In this document: in pieces, positions 8,450 through 18,084 of the stretch | Position numbering within the stretch: position 1 is the stretch's first letter | How the letters are laid out: each line of letters starts with the position of its first letter | Source of the DNA: UBA4744 sp963718995 | GTDB taxonomy: Bacteria; Actinomycetota; Acidimicrobiia; Spongiisociales; UBA4744 | Direction: 5' to 3' | Length of the DNA: 64,000 bases | Assembly (NCBI GenBank): GCA_963718995.1 | Contig: CAVRAP010000010.1 | Coordinates: 62,001 to 126,000 of the forward strand | Notes under the pieces: model-generated | Told to the model about the DNA's origin: nothing | Seen by the model: only the letters and a program-made list of their open reading frames with translations | Databases searched by the model: none | Position numbers and translations under genes: made by a program

Positions 8450-9592
8450 CTACCGCGGCAGCGACCGGGATGAGGTGCCATCTGTCGGGCGAGTAGGGAT
8501 CGCCTCGCCCCGCAATCCGGTGTTGGCCTCGTACCGGGCCAGGGTTTCCGAGACGAAACTGTCGATGCGATCGGTCGCGACCAGCGCCACGCACGAGCCG
8601 CCGAAGCCACCACCGGTCATGCGCGCACCGTAGCAATCGGGGGAGGCCATGGCAGCTTCGACCATCGCATCCAGCGCCGCCGAGGAGATCTCGAAGTCGT
8701 CGCGCATGCTGTCGTGGCTGGCCTGCATCAACTCGCCGGCTTCGGTCAAGTTGCCCCGATTGAGGGCGCCGGCCATGGCGAGGGTCCGGGCATTCTCGAG
8801 TACCACGTGCCGGGCTCGTCGGAACGTGACCGGGTCCAGTCGGTCGTGTCCATTGCTGAGGGTGTCCCAGTCGAGATCGCGCAATGCCGGGACCCCGAAA
8901 GCGGCAGCGGCTTCTTCACAGGCGGCCACCCGGTTGTTGTACGCGGATCCAACCAGTTCTCGACGTGTGGAGGTATCGAGCACGATCACCATCGCCCCGG
9001 CAGGGACCGTGGCCGGCGTCCAGGTGAGGGCCCGGCAATCGATGAGCAACGCCTGGTCCTGGTGGCCTGCGGCGCAGATCAGCTGATCCATGATCCCGCA
9101 CTTCATTCCGACCCAATTGTTCTCCGCACGCTGGCAGATGACGGCCATGTCCACCGGGTCCCAGACAAACGGCGAAACCTCCGAAAATGCCCGCGCCGCC
9201 CCCAGCTCGAGCGCGGCCGACGAGGACAGACCGGCGCCGGTGGGAATGTCGCTGAGAATGGCGCCTTCCCATCCCCTCAGTTCCTGGCCGGTTCCCTGTA
9301 GTTCGTTGGCTACGCCCTTCACGTATTCGCTCCACCCGCCGGAGTGGGCCAGCGCCGAAAGTGAGAATTCCGCCCACTGGTCTGCCAATCCAGACCAGAT
9401 CCTTACCGTGTCGTCGGGTCGGGCTCGCAAGGCAATCCACAGTGCCCGCTCGATGGCCATGGGCAGCACAAACCCGTCGTTGTAGTCGGTGTGTTCACCG
9501 ATCAAGTTCACCCGGCCCGGTGATCGGATCAGCAGATCGGGTTCGGCCCCGAAGTGCTCCCGAAAGGCCTCAATCGTCCTGGCGCCGATCAC
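8450..9592 (-). CDS. galK: galactokinase
   Basis: A 380-residue GHMP kinase that phosphorylates galactose at C1 (Leloir pathway). The galactokinase signature 'GRVNLIGEHTDYNDG' spans residues 26-39, the ATP loop 'PTGAGLSSSAALELG' follows, 'MKCGIMDQ' carries the catalytic aspartate, and 'MTGGGFGGSCVAL' is the third GHMP motif. The GTG start at 9592 overlaps the stop of the galT remnant as GTGA, so the two were once a translationally coupled pair. With galT reduced, this copy may serve only if a second uridylyltransferase exists elsewhere. Confidence 0.96.
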   Translation of the reverse strand: MIGARTIEAFREHFGAEPDLLIRSPGRVNLIGEHTDYNDGFVLPMAIERALWIALRARPDDTVRIWSGLADQWAEFSLSALAHSGGWSEYVKGVANELQGTGQELRGWEGAILSDIPTGAGLSSSAALELGAARAFSEVSPFVWDPVDMAVICQRAENNWVGMKCGIMDQLICAAGHQDQALLIDCRALTWTPATVPAGAMVIVLDTSTRRELVGSAYNNRVAACEEAAAAFGVPALRDLDWDTLSNGHDRLDPVTFRRARHVVLENARTLAMAGALNRGNLTEAGELMQASHDSMRDDFEISSAALDAMVEAAMASPDCYGARMTGGGFGGSCVALVATDRIDSFVSETLARYEANTGLRGEAIPTRPTDGTSSRSLPR

Positions 9593-9726
9593 TTCTCGGT
9601 CCGCAGATAGTGAACCGGGTCGAGCTTCCCGGAACAGGGTCGTTTGGTTGTCCGTTCACCCACCAGGGTCCATGTGCCTGTCAGAGGGTTGAATCTGCGA
9701 TGCGGATAGTCGTCGAAAGGCAGCAT
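9589..9726 (-). pseudogene. galT: remnant of galactose-1-phosphate uridylyltransferase
   Basis: A 45-residue open frame (longer if a GTG at 9804 is used, but that would overlap the divergent glpD start). 'YPHRRFNPLTGTWTLVGERTTKRP' closely matches the conserved start of GalT (HRRYNPLTGxWxLVSPHRxKRP). The frame then ends after 'HYLRTEK', against about 330-350 residues in a complete enzyme. No active-site HPH segment is present. The stop still overlaps galK as GTGA, so the gene's 3' end seems retained and an internal, in-frame deletion is the simplest explanation. It cannot encode an active enzyme. Confidence 0.7.
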
Positions 9727-9805
9727 CAGGTCTCGTTTTGCGAGGGCTTCGAGGGCCCTACGATACTCGGGTAGAAACGAGTAGCCAGGCTGCCGGAGGT
9801 GCACG

Positions 9806-11524
9806 ATGCCGGGCAGGTCAACACCCGCCGGACTAGGCCCCGAACAGCGGACACACGATCTTCAGCGCATGAAGTCGGAGCCGTTTGATGTGGTCGTGAT
9901 CGGAGCGGGAGTCACCGGAGCAGGCACAGCCCTCGACGCAGCCACTCGAGGGTTGTCGGTAGCGCTCGTCGAGCAGCGTGACTACGCCTCCGGGACTTCC
10001 AGTCGCTCGTCCAAATTGTTCCACGGGGGATTGCGCTATTTGGAGCAGTTCAATTTCAAGCTGGTGATGGAAGCTCTCCATGAGCGCAACCTGATGCTCA
10101 ACCTGCTCTGTCCCCACCTCGCCTCCCCGATCAGGTTCCTGTATCCGCTGCAGCATCCCGTGTGGGAACGCGCCTATGTAGGGGCCGGAGTGGCGACCTA
10201 CGACCTGCTGGCGGCTCTGGGCAACAATCCGCTGCCCGGCCACCGGCATCTGAGCCGCAGCAAGGCTCTGCGGATGGCTCCGGCGCTACGGAGAGACACC
10301 CTGGTCGGTGCCATCGTCTATTCCGATGCCCTGGTCGATGATGCCCGCCACACCATGATGGTTTCCCGCACCGCATCGAAATACGGTGCGGCGCTGGTTC
10401 CCAGCGTGCGCGCCGTCGGGTTTGAGCGAGAAGGCGATCGAGTTGTTGGAGTGCAGGTGCGCGACCTGGAGCTGGGCGACGAGTTCGTGATCCGCGCAAA
10501 CAGGTCGTCAACACGACGGGCGTGTGGACCGACCAAGTTCAGGAGAAGGCCGGGCGCGGTCGCATCCACGTAACCGCGTCGAAGGGCATTCACCTGGTGG
10601 TGCCGCGGGATCGGATCCATGCAGACACCGGCATGATCTTGCGAACGGAGAAGAGCGTCCTCTTTGTGATCCCCTGGGGTCGCCACTGGATCATCGGCAC
10701 AACCGACACGGAGTGGAACCTCGATCTCGCTCATCCGGCGGCCAGCCGCGCCGATATCGACTATCTGCTCGAACATGTCAACACCGTCTTGAAGGAACCG
10801 CTCCGCCACGAAGACATTGAGGGCGTGTACGCCGGGCTTACGACCGCTTCTCCAGGGAGAGTCCGATGCCACCAGCCGTTTGAGCAGAGAGCATGCAGTA
10901 TCCCAGGCAGTGCCAGGACTGATCTCGGTAGCCGGAGGTAAATACACCACGTACCGGGTCATGGCCGAAGATGCCGTTGATATGGTCGCCGCCAATCTCG
11001 ACGGCAAAGTACCGGCGGCGGTGACGGCCGAGACCCCTCTGGTAGGGGCCGAAGGATACCGAGCGCTGTGGAACCAGCGCGACGAACTTGCCGAAGAGTC
11101 GGGTCTGCATACGGCCCGGATCGAGCATCTGCTGGGCCGGTACGGTTCTTTGGTTCTGGAGATCCTCGACCTGATCCGCGCTCGTCCCGAACTGGGCAAG
11201 CCGCTCGTCGGGGGAGAGGACTATCTGGCGGCCGAGATTCTCTACGCCACGTCACATGAGGGGGCACTGCACCTCGACGATGCCCTTACCCGGCGCACCC
11301 GGATCTCCATTGAGACGTGGGATAGGGGAGTCGCCGCCGCCGAACCGACGGCCCGGCTCATGGGCGAGGTTCTGGGGTGGAGCGAAGAAACTATCACCCG
11401 GGAGATCGATCACTACCTGGCGAGGGTGGCCGCTGAACGCGAATCACAAGAGCAACGGGACGATCAGACCGCCGATGCGGCCCGGCTCGGAGCGCCGGAC
11501 GTGCGAACCGGCCGCAACGATTAG
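9806..11524 (+). pseudogene. glpD: aerobic glycerol-3-phosphate dehydrogenase with two compensating frameshifts
   Basis: The composite product is 572 residues, normal for GlpD/GlpA FAD enzymes that oxidise glycerol-3-phosphate and feed the quinone pool. The FAD site 'VVVIGAGVTGAGTALDAATRG' and 'SSRSSKLFHGGLRYLE' are in the first frame. 'TTGVWTDQV...GIHLVVPRDRI...GTTDTEW' is in a second frame (about 10501-10839), and 'LRPLL...SVAGGKYTTYR' returns to the first. A base is missing near 10499 (an A run) and one is extra at 10840, so the net length is unchanged. GGAGGT at 9795-9800 supports the ATG at 9806. As written, the frame terminates at 10573. Assembly error or real inactivation cannot be told apart here. 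Confidence 0.88.
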
Positions 11525-11604
11525 CCGGGCGGTCCGGGTTCGTTGGACGACCGAATCCTGGTTCGATCGGTAGCCTCAGCACTGTCACGATCACGGAGGT
11601 ATTG

Positions 11605-13263
11605 ATGTCCGGTCCCCGGCCGGTGCGCGCCCCGAGGGGAACCCAACTGCAAACCAAGGGCTGGCTGCAGGAGGCGGCCCTGCGCTGTCTCATGAACAAC
11701 CTTGATCCCGAGGTGGCCGAGAACCCCGACGAGTTGGTCGTGTACGGCGGGCGTGGGAAAGCGGCACGTTCCTGGGAGGCTTTCGACGCCATCGTGCGGA
11801 GCCTGCAAAACCTCGAGAACGACGAAACCCTCCTTGTCCAGTCCGGCAAGCCGGTTGGCGTGTTCGGCACTCATGAGATGGCCCCCCGGGTACTGATCGC
11901 CAACAGCCTGCTGGTTCCCGACTGGGCGACCTGGGAGAAGTTCTGGGAGCTGGAGGCGGCCGGTCTGATCATGTACGGGCAGATGACGGCCGGTTCGTGG
12001 ATCTACATTGGCACCCAGGGCATCCTGCAAGGCACTTTCCAAACCTTCGCAGCGATCGCTGAGCAGAAGTTTGGCGGGACACTGGCCGGGACGATCACCC
12101 TGACCGGTGGATTAGGTGGAATGGGTGGCGCTCAGCCGCTGGCCGTCACGATGAACGATGGCGTCGCCCTGGTCGTCGAGGTGGATCCCACCCGGATCCA
12201 GCGCAGACTCGAGACGAAGTATCTCGATGAAGCAGCAGACAGTCTCGACCAGGCCGTCGAGCTGGCCATGGCCGCGAAGCGGGACGGCCGGGCTCTCTCG
12301 ATCGGCGTTTGCGGCAACGCCGCCGACATGTTCGGGGAGCTACTGCGACGCGGTGTTGAGATCGACATCGTGACCGATCAGACCTCGGCTCACGATCCGC
12401 TCAACGGCTATGTCCCGCAGGGTTACGACATGCAGGAGGCTGCGACGCTGCGGGTCAAAGACCCGCAGCGTTATGTTGAGGAGGCCCGCGCCTCGATGGC
12501 GGTTCATTGCCGCGCCATGGTCGGTTTTCTTACGGCCGGGGCCGAGGTCTTCGATTACGGGAACAACCTGCGGGGTGAAGCGATTCAGGGGGGTTTCGAG
12601 GACGCCTTCGCCTATCCAGGATTCATGCCCGCCTACCTGCGGCCATTGATGTGCGAAGGGATGGGCCCGTTCCGCTGGATGGCTCTTTCGGGCGATCCGG
12701 CCGACATCGCCGCCACCGATAGGGCGGTTGTCGACCTGTTTCCCGACAATCGCGGCTTGCAACGCTGGATGCGTTTGGCCGCCGAGCGGGTCGAGTTTCA
12801 GGGTCTCCCCGCTCGAATCTGCTGGCTGGGTTACGGCGAGCGCGAAAGGGCCGGTTTGGCTTTCAACGACCTGGTGCAATCCGGTCGGGTCTCAGCGCCC
12901 ATCGTCATCGGCCGGGACCATCTCGACTCCGGCTCGGTGGCCTCCCCGTATCGAGAGACCGAAGCCATGGCAGACGGGTCGGACGCGATCGCCGACTGGC
13001 CCATCTTGAATGCGCTGCTCAACACTGCGTCGGGGGCAGCCTGGGTCGCCGTCCATCACGGGGGTGGGGTTGGTATCGGCAAATCGATTCACGCTGGAGC
13101 CCAGGTAGTCGCCGATGGGACGGCCAATGCCGCCCTCCGTCTCGAACGGGTCTTGACGAACGATCCCGGAACCGGAGTCATGCGCCACGCCGACGCTGGA
13201 TATCAGCGGGCCATCGACGTGGCTGCGGAGCGGGGCGTGCGCATCCCGATGCTCGAGACATGA
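11605..13263 (+). CDS. hutU: urocanate hydratase
   Basis: A 552-residue NAD-dependent urocanase converting urocanate to imidazolonepropionate, the second step of histidine degradation. The N-terminal 'VVYGGRGKAARSWEAF', the Rossmann stretch 'TLTGGLGGMGGAQPLAVTM' and the C-terminal 'HHGGGVGIGKSIHAG' are all conserved family motifs, and the length is typical (about 550). GGAGGT at 11595-11600 precedes the ATG at 11605. A TTG immediately upstream in frame is not needed. The gene overlaps hutI by four bases (ATGA), indicating translational coupling. Confidence 0.97.
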   Translation: MSGPRPVRAPRGTQLQTKGWLQEAALRCLMNNLDPEVAENPDELVVYGGRGKAARSWEAFDAIVRSLQNLENDETLLVQSGKPVGVFGTHEMAPRVLIANSLLVPDWATWEKFWELEAAGLIMYGQMTAGSWIYIGTQGILQGTFQTFAAIAEQKFGGTLAGTITLTGGLGGMGGAQPLAVTMNDGVALVVEVDPTRIQRRLETKYLDEAADSLDQAVELAMAAKRDGRALSIGVCGNAADMFGELLRRGVEIDIVTDQTSAHDPLNGYVPQGYDMQEAATLRVKDPQRYVEEARASMAVHCRAMVGFLTAGAEVFDYGNNLRGEAIQGGFEDAFAYPGFMPAYLRPLMCEGMGPFRWMALSGDPADIAATDRAVVDLFPDNRGLQRWMRLAAERVEFQGLPARICWLGYGERERAGLAFNDLVQSGRVSAPIVIGRDHLDSGSVASPYRETEAMADGSDAIADWPILNALLNTASGAAWVAVHHGGGVGIGKSIHAGAQVVADGTANAALRLERVLTNDPGTGVMRHADAGYQRAIDVAAERGVRIPMLET

Positions 13264-14546
13264 TCGAACCCTCCGACCTTATCCTGCGCGGTATCGGCGA
13301 ACTCGTCACCAACGACTCGAGTCGCGTCGGGGCAGGCTTGCTCGGGATCGTGGAGGACGCCGCAGTCGCCATTCTCAACGGCCGGGTGGCCTGGGCCGGG
13401 CCCCTGAAGGATCTGCCCGACGAGTATTTCGACCTGCCCGATCTTGCCTGTGATGGTCGTGCCGTGATGCCGGGTTTCGTCGACTCTCACACCCACGTTG
13501 TGTTCGCGGGCGAACGCGGCGATGAGTTCGCCCGACGTCTTGCCGGAGAGTCCTACGAGTCGATTCTGGCCGCCGGGGGTGGAATTCAGGCGACGGTCCG
13601 GGCTACTCGTAGCTCGGTACGGGAAACGGCGGCGGTCGGCCTGGTCGACAGCGCCAGGTCGCGGGTCGAACGGATGCTGGCCCACGGGACGACCACCGTG
13701 GAAATCAAGTCTGGCTACGGCCTCGATGTTCCCACCGAGCTGCGAATGCTGGAAGCAGCTAGCGCCCTCGGAAAGCTGGTTCCGATCGACACGGTGGCCA
13801 CCGTGCTCGGTGCACACGTCGTGCCGCCTGAGTTTGCCGATGATCGCGAGGGCTACCTCCGGCTGGTCGAAGAGGAGATGCTGCCGTTGCTGGCGCCTCT
13901 GGCCCGGTACTGCGATGTGTTCTGCGACCGGGGAGCGTTCACCGTTGCCGAAGCGCGACGGGTTCTGGAGGCAGGCAAGCGCTACGGGTTGAAGCCGAGA
14001 CTTCATGCCGAGCAGCTGGCCTCCACGGGAGCAGCCCGGCTGGCCGCCGAAGTGGGCGCGGTATCGGCCGATCATCTTGACCACATCGATGCCGGGGGAG
14101 CCGCAGCCCTAGCGGCGGCCGGCACCGTAGCGACGCTGTTGCCTCTGGCTTCGTTCTCCATGGGAGCCGCGCAGGCACCGGCGCGGCTGCTCTGGGATGC
14201 GGGCGCGAAAGTGGCGATCGCTACAGACTGCAACCCCGGCACCTCCTATGTCGAGAGCATGCAGCTCGTCGTTGCGGTTGCCGCTCTCGAAGCGGGGCTG
14301 TCACCGTCCGAGGCCCTGTGGGCCGCCACGCGAGGCGGGGCGTTCGCACTCGAAGAACCCGACAAAGGGTGGATCGGGCCCGGGTCGGTCGCAGATCTCG
14401 TGATTCTCGACGCGCCTTCCTTCGTTCATATCCCGTACCGGCCCGGATCAAATCTCGTCTGGAAGGTCATCAAGGACGGAATCGTGGTTGTGGGGGCGAG
14501 TTCGGAGACATCCCCGGAGAACCGAGGATCGACGACGGAAGGCTGA
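13260..14546 (+). CDS. hutI: imidazolonepropionase
   Basis: A 428-residue amidohydrolase-superfamily enzyme that opens imidazolonepropionate to formiminoglutamate, the third step of the Hut pathway. The metal-binding HxH (residues 77 and 79) is in 'MPGFVDSHTHVVFAGERGDEF'. Downstream are 'EIKSGYGLD', 'KPRLHAEQL', 'SADHLDHID' and 'IATDCNPGTS', all diagnostic of HutI. It starts inside the hutU stop (ATGA) and ends five bases before the convergent recQ, with no obvious terminator between them. Confidence 0.97.
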   Translation: MIEPSDLILRGIGELVTNDSSRVGAGLLGIVEDAAVAILNGRVAWAGPLKDLPDEYFDLPDLACDGRAVMPGFVDSHTHVVFAGERGDEFARRLAGESYESILAAGGGIQATVRATRSSVRETAAVGLVDSARSRVERMLAHGTTTVEIKSGYGLDVPTELRMLEAASALGKLVPIDTVATVLGAHVVPPEFADDREGYLRLVEEEMLPLLAPLARYCDVFCDRGAFTVAEARRVLEAGKRYGLKPRLHAEQLASTGAARLAAEVGAVSADHLDHIDAGGAAALAAAGTVATLLPLASFSMGAAQAPARLLWDAGAKVAIATDCNPGTSYVESMQLVVAVAALEAGLSPSEALWAATRGGAFALEEPDKGWIGPGSVADLVILDAPSFVHIPYRPGSNLVWKVIKDGIVVVGASSETSPENRGSTTEG

Positions 14547-14550
14547 CGAG

Positions 14551-16218
14551 CTACTCGGCTGCTCGCAAGACCTCGAGGAATGCTTCGCCGTACGTTTCCA
14601 GTTTCTTCGGACCGACGCCGCTCACGTTCAGCAGCTCAGCTTCGTCTCGAGGTCTGGCGGTGGCCATGGCGATGAGGGTGGCGTCGCTGAATACGACGTA
14701 GGCCGGCACTCCTTTGGCGTCGGCCAGATTGCGTCGCAGAGCCTTGAGCTCTTCAAAGAGAGGCGATGTCTTGGCCGGGGGGCCCGTGGCGAGGGTCGGC
14801 TTGGGGGACTTGGCCGTGAGGCCGGCCAGCAGGTCGGTCCCGGTGCAGAAATCGCACGAGCCCTGGCAACGATCCATGGCTTCGCCGAAATAGCGGGCAA
14901 CCGTCTGGTGGCGGCAGGCGGCGCCGTCGGCCCAGTTGTACATGCCGCGAATCTGGCGGCGATGGGACTCGGCGACTCCACCTCCGCCCACCATCCTCTC
15001 CAGGTTCAGCACATCCGCCCACGAGTAGAACAGGATGCAGTCGCTGTCGACACCATCCCGCCCGGCCCGACCGATCTCCTGGTAGTACCCCTCGATCGAC
15101 TTGGGCATATCGCGATGGATCACGTAGCGAACATTCGACTTGTCGATCCCCATTCCGAACGCCACCGTTGCGCACACGACGTCGACATCATCCCGGATGA
15201 AGGCATCCTGGGTCACGGTGCGATCCTCGGAGCTCAAGCCGGCGTGATAGGGGAGGGCCCGGATTCCGAGCTTGGTGAGGTATTCCGCAGTGGATTCGGC
15301 TGAGGCCCGCGAGAGTGTGTAGACGATGCCGCTTTCGCCCCGGCGGGCCAGGCACAGCTTGCCGATCGACTCTCGCACCTTGATCCGCCGCCCGTCGTGG
15401 TCGCCCTTCTTGAACACGCTGATCTTGAGGTTGGGCCGAAAGAATGACCCGCGAAACTGCAACGGGTTCGAGAGACCCAGCTGGTCCTCAATGTCGCGCA
15501 CCACCTCGGAGGTGGCGGTTGCGGTCAACGCGAGGACCGGGACTCCGAACCGCGCTTTGAGGCCGGCGAGTTTGCGGTAGGCCGGCCGGAAGTCGTGACC
15601 CCACTGCGAGATGCAGTGAGCCTCATCAACGGCGATCAGGCTGAGGTCCACGGAGGCCAGCGCCGCCCCAACCGACGCTTCGAGTCCTTCCGGGGCGGCG
15701 TAGATCAGCTCGTACCCGCCGTTGCGCATCCGCTCCGTCCGGTCGGCCCGCTCCGCGGTGGTCAGGCTCGAATTGAGGAAGGTGGCCCGCATGCCCATCT
15801 CCTCGAGGGCGTCCACTTGATCCTTCATGAGCGCGATGAGCGGCGAGATCACCAAGGAGGTTCCGCCCAATACTCGAGCCGCTAGTTGGTAGGTGAGTGA
15901 CTTGCCTGCGCCGGTTGGCATGATGCCGATGCAGTCCTGACCGGAAATGGCGGCTTCGATGATCTCTCGCTGGCCGGGGCGGAAGGACGAGTAGCCGAAT
16001 GTTTCCTTCAACATGTCGTCGACTTCGCCGATCTGTGCGCGGTTGACCGCGGTTGCGTGGTCCTGGAGGGCCCGCACCAGTTCAGGTGTGAACGCGATGC
16101 TTTCGTGTCTCCAACGATTGCGCAGATGCGCGAGGAGGTCGGCGGCGGCCTTCACCGAACCTTCGGTCAGGAGGTCGGCCAGCTGCTCAATCTGTTCGAG
16201 GACTGGTGGCTCTGGCAT
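14551..16218 (-). CDS. recQ: RecQ family DNA helicase
   Basis: A 555-residue ATP-dependent 3'-5' DNA helicase. An N-terminal extension of about 85 residues, not part of the core, precedes 'FGYSSFRPGQREII' (motif 0). Walker A GIMPTGAGKSLTYQ, DEAH box 'VDEAHCISQWGHDFRP', 'LTATAT' and motif VI 'QEIGRAGRDG' follow. The RecQ zinc-binding cysteines lie in the CRHQ...CQGSCDFC region, and a C-terminal HRDC domain includes 'LNVSGVGPKKLETYGEAFL'. The domain order is that of a standard RecQ. Only the N-terminal extension is unusual. Confidence 0.95.
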   Translation of the reverse strand: MPEPPVLEQIEQLADLLTEGSVKAAADLLAHLRNRWRHESIAFTPELVRALQDHATAVNRAQIGEVDDMLKETFGYSSFRPGQREIIEAAISGQDCIGIMPTGAGKSLTYQLAARVLGGTSLVISPLIALMKDQVDALEEMGMRATFLNSSLTTAERADRTERMRNGGYELIYAAPEGLEASVGAALASVDLSLIAVDEAHCISQWGHDFRPAYRKLAGLKARFGVPVLALTATATSEVVRDIEDQLGLSNPLQFRGSFFRPNLKISVFKKGDHDGRRIKVRESIGKLCLARRGESGIVYTLSRASAESTAEYLTKLGIRALPYHAGLSSEDRTVTQDAFIRDDVDVVCATVAFGMGIDKSNVRYVIHRDMPKSIEGYYQEIGRAGRDGVDSDCILFYSWADVLNLERMVGGGGVAESHRRQIRGMYNWADGAACRHQTVARYFGEAMDRCQGSCDFCTGTDLLAGLTAKSPKPTLATGPPAKTSPLFEELKALRRNLADAKGVPAYVVFSDATLIAMATARPRDEAELLNVSGVGPKKLETYGEAFLEVLRAAE

Positions 16219-16261
16219 GACCGTCCACGGTAACGCGGTGGTGTGACTCGGCGCGAGTTCG

Positions 16262-17179
16262 TCATCCTGCCGCCATCAGACCGATCCCGGCAACGGCGAG
16301 AAGTACGCCGCCCACCTGGGATCGGCTGAGGCGCTCGCGCAGGACCACCCTGGCCAACAACACCGTGACGGCCGGGTAGAGCGACGCAAGGACCGCGACG
16401 ATCGTCAGCAGACCCCCGCGAGCGGCATAGAGGTAGAGCGCGTTGGCGACAATATCGAGCAGGCCGGCCCCCACGATCAGCGGGGTGGTCTCGGTCCGAA
16501 TGGAAACCGTCCCGGGAAGCGCCACCAGGAGCAGCCAGACCAAGGCAAGGGATCCAAGCCGGGCACCGACCAGCGGCCAAACCCCGCTGGAGGGAGATGT
16601 GTTCGCCAGGAAGATGAAGAACGCCCCGAAGCCGACTCCGGCCACCATCGCCTCAGGGAGCCCGCGCGAACCCATCCATCCGGTAGCGAGCGTCGCATCC
16701 TGTTCATGGGGGGCCCGGCTCACGATGAAGATGGCGAGCAGGGCTGTGACCACACCGGCCGAAGCGACAACCGAAGGCCGATCGCCGGTGAGCAGCCCAA
16801 ACAGGGCCGGCACCATCGCCCCAATGCCGGCTGTAACCGGGGCAACGACACCCATTCGGGCTCGCGCCAGACCGCGATAGAGAGCAACCAGGCCTGCGCC
16901 GCCGCTGATTCCGGCCGCCGCCCCCCACGCGAAGTCCCCGACGGAGTAGGTGTCGGGCGGAAACGCCGGGACGAGCAAGAGGATCAAGGCCAATCCGTAG
17001 AGCTGGGAGACTCCAACCACGCGCATGGGGCTGGAGCGACGCGAGGCGAGGCCGCCAAGGAAATCGCCTACGCCAAAAGAGGCGGCCGACAGCACGGCCA
17101 GGAAACTGGACAGGGCGGGCACCTTCGGGAGGGGTTCGAGGAGGTTAGTGCTGAAACTCGGCCGGGCCTCAGTATCCAC
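16262..17179 (-). CDS. EamA/DMT-family transporter
   Basis: About 305 residues with ten hydrophobic segments in two repeated five-helix halves, the layout of EamA (drug/metabolite) transporters. Each half ends in an EamA-like glycine-rich helix (for example 'GAAAGISGGAGLVALYRGLARARMG' and 'ARVVLRERLSRSQVGGVLLAVAGIGLMAAG'). The substrate cannot be inferred. The GTG at 17179 gives a short hydrophilic leader before the first helix; another GTG at 17122 would remove it, so the start is uncertain. The gene is divergent from the glycerophosphodiesterase gene. Confidence 0.8.
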   Translation of the reverse strand: MDTEARPSFSTNLLEPLPKVPALSSFLAVLSAASFGVGDFLGGLASRRSSPMRVVGVSQLYGLALILLLVPAFPPDTYSVGDFAWGAAAGISGGAGLVALYRGLARARMGVVAPVTAGIGAMVPALFGLLTGDRPSVVASAGVVTALLAIFIVSRAPHEQDATLATGWMGSRGLPEAMVAGVGFGAFFIFLANTSPSSGVWPLVGARLGSLALVWLLLVALPGTVSIRTETTPLIVGAGLLDIVANALYLYAARGGLLTIVAVLASLYPAVTVLLARVVLRERLSRSQVGGVLLAVAGIGLMAAG

Positions 17180-17196
17180 CGATCAATAGACTCGAT

Positions 17197-18009
17197 GTGG
17201 TGAAACGAGTCGACCCATTCGCAGGCGAACATCCGATCGCCTTTGCCCACAGGGGTGGGCGGCTGCGGTGGCCGGAAAATACCCTTCTGGCCTTCCGCAA
17301 GTCCGCAGATCTCGGTTTCCGGTGTTTCGAAACCGATCTGCGCCTTTCGGCCGACGGCGTTCTGATGGTTTTCCACGATGACACCATCGATCGGACCACC
17401 GACGGATCCGGTCCGATCAGCGACTACACGGCCGCTGAGCTGCAGGCCTTCGATGCCGCCTTCCGTTTCGGGTCGGACCGGGGGTGGCCCTATCGCGGTC
17501 AGGGCGTCACCATCCCGACCCTCGAGGAGCTACTGGAGGAGCTGCCCGATGCATCGTTCACCCTGGAGTTGAAACAGGCCGGGTTGGCGGATCCGCTGGT
17601 GCGGTTCATCGAACACCACGATCTGTGGGCGCGAGTGATGGTCGGGGGTTATGCCGACGATTGGATCAAGGAAGTCAGGCGTCTGTCCTCCGGCCGCGTT
17701 CCGACGTCGAGCCCTCAGCACGAAACCTTGCTGTTCTGGCTGTTCAGTCGGATCGGGATCGGGTTTCCTATCAAGGCCGACGCATTGCAGGTGCCGATAA
17801 CCCATAACAACCTCACGGTGGTTGATCGCCGGTTCGTGCGTGCCGCCCATCAGGTCGGCAAGCACGTGCATGTGTGGACCGTCAACGAGCCTTCCGAGAT
17901 GCACCGGTTGCTCGATCTCGGCGTGGATGGGCTGATGAGCGACACGCCCGACGTCCTGTTAGAAGTCTTGGCGGAACGAGGTGCCGGTGGCCCGCACCAT
18001 TCGGTCTGA
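17197..18009 (+). CDS. glycerophosphodiester phosphodiesterase
   Basis: A 270-residue TIM-barrel GDPD enzyme that hydrolyses glycerophosphodiesters to glycerol-3-phosphate and an alcohol. The catalytic 'FAHRGGRLRWPENTLLAF', 'CFETDLRLSADGVLMVFHDDTIDRTTDG' (metal-binding E/D and the second catalytic H) and the barrel-closing 'VHVWTVNEPSEMHRLLDLGVDGLMSDTPD' are intact. There is no signal peptide, so it is probably cytoplasmic like UgpQ. Tandem GTG codons at 17197 and 17200 can start it. Its product would feed GlpD, whose gene is disrupted in this window. Confidence 0.93.
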   Translation: MVKRVDPFAGEHPIAFAHRGGRLRWPENTLLAFRKSADLGFRCFETDLRLSADGVLMVFHDDTIDRTTDGSGPISDYTAAELQAFDAAFRFGSDRGWPYRGQGVTIPTLEELLEELPDASFTLELKQAGLADPLVRFIEHHDLWARVMVGGYADDWIKEVRRLSSGRVPTSSPQHETLLFWLFSRIGIGFPIKADALQVPITHNNLTVVDRRFVRAAHQVGKHVHVWTVNEPSEMHRLLDLGVDGLMSDTPDVLLEVLAERGAGGPHHSV

Positions 18010-18084
18010 GTTCCCTCGCAGGCATGAGCCCACGTAGGTGTCCTGTATCCGGGGTGCCTATGGGTCTGAACTGTTCTGGTGTGA

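Noticed and set aside
9727..9804. A longer galT remnant from the GTG at 9804
   Set aside because: It would overlap the divergent glpD ribosome site and its extra residues do not match GalT.
10490..10850. Programmed frameshifting in glpD
   Set aside because: Two opposite shifts 340 bases apart would both be needed; no known system does this.
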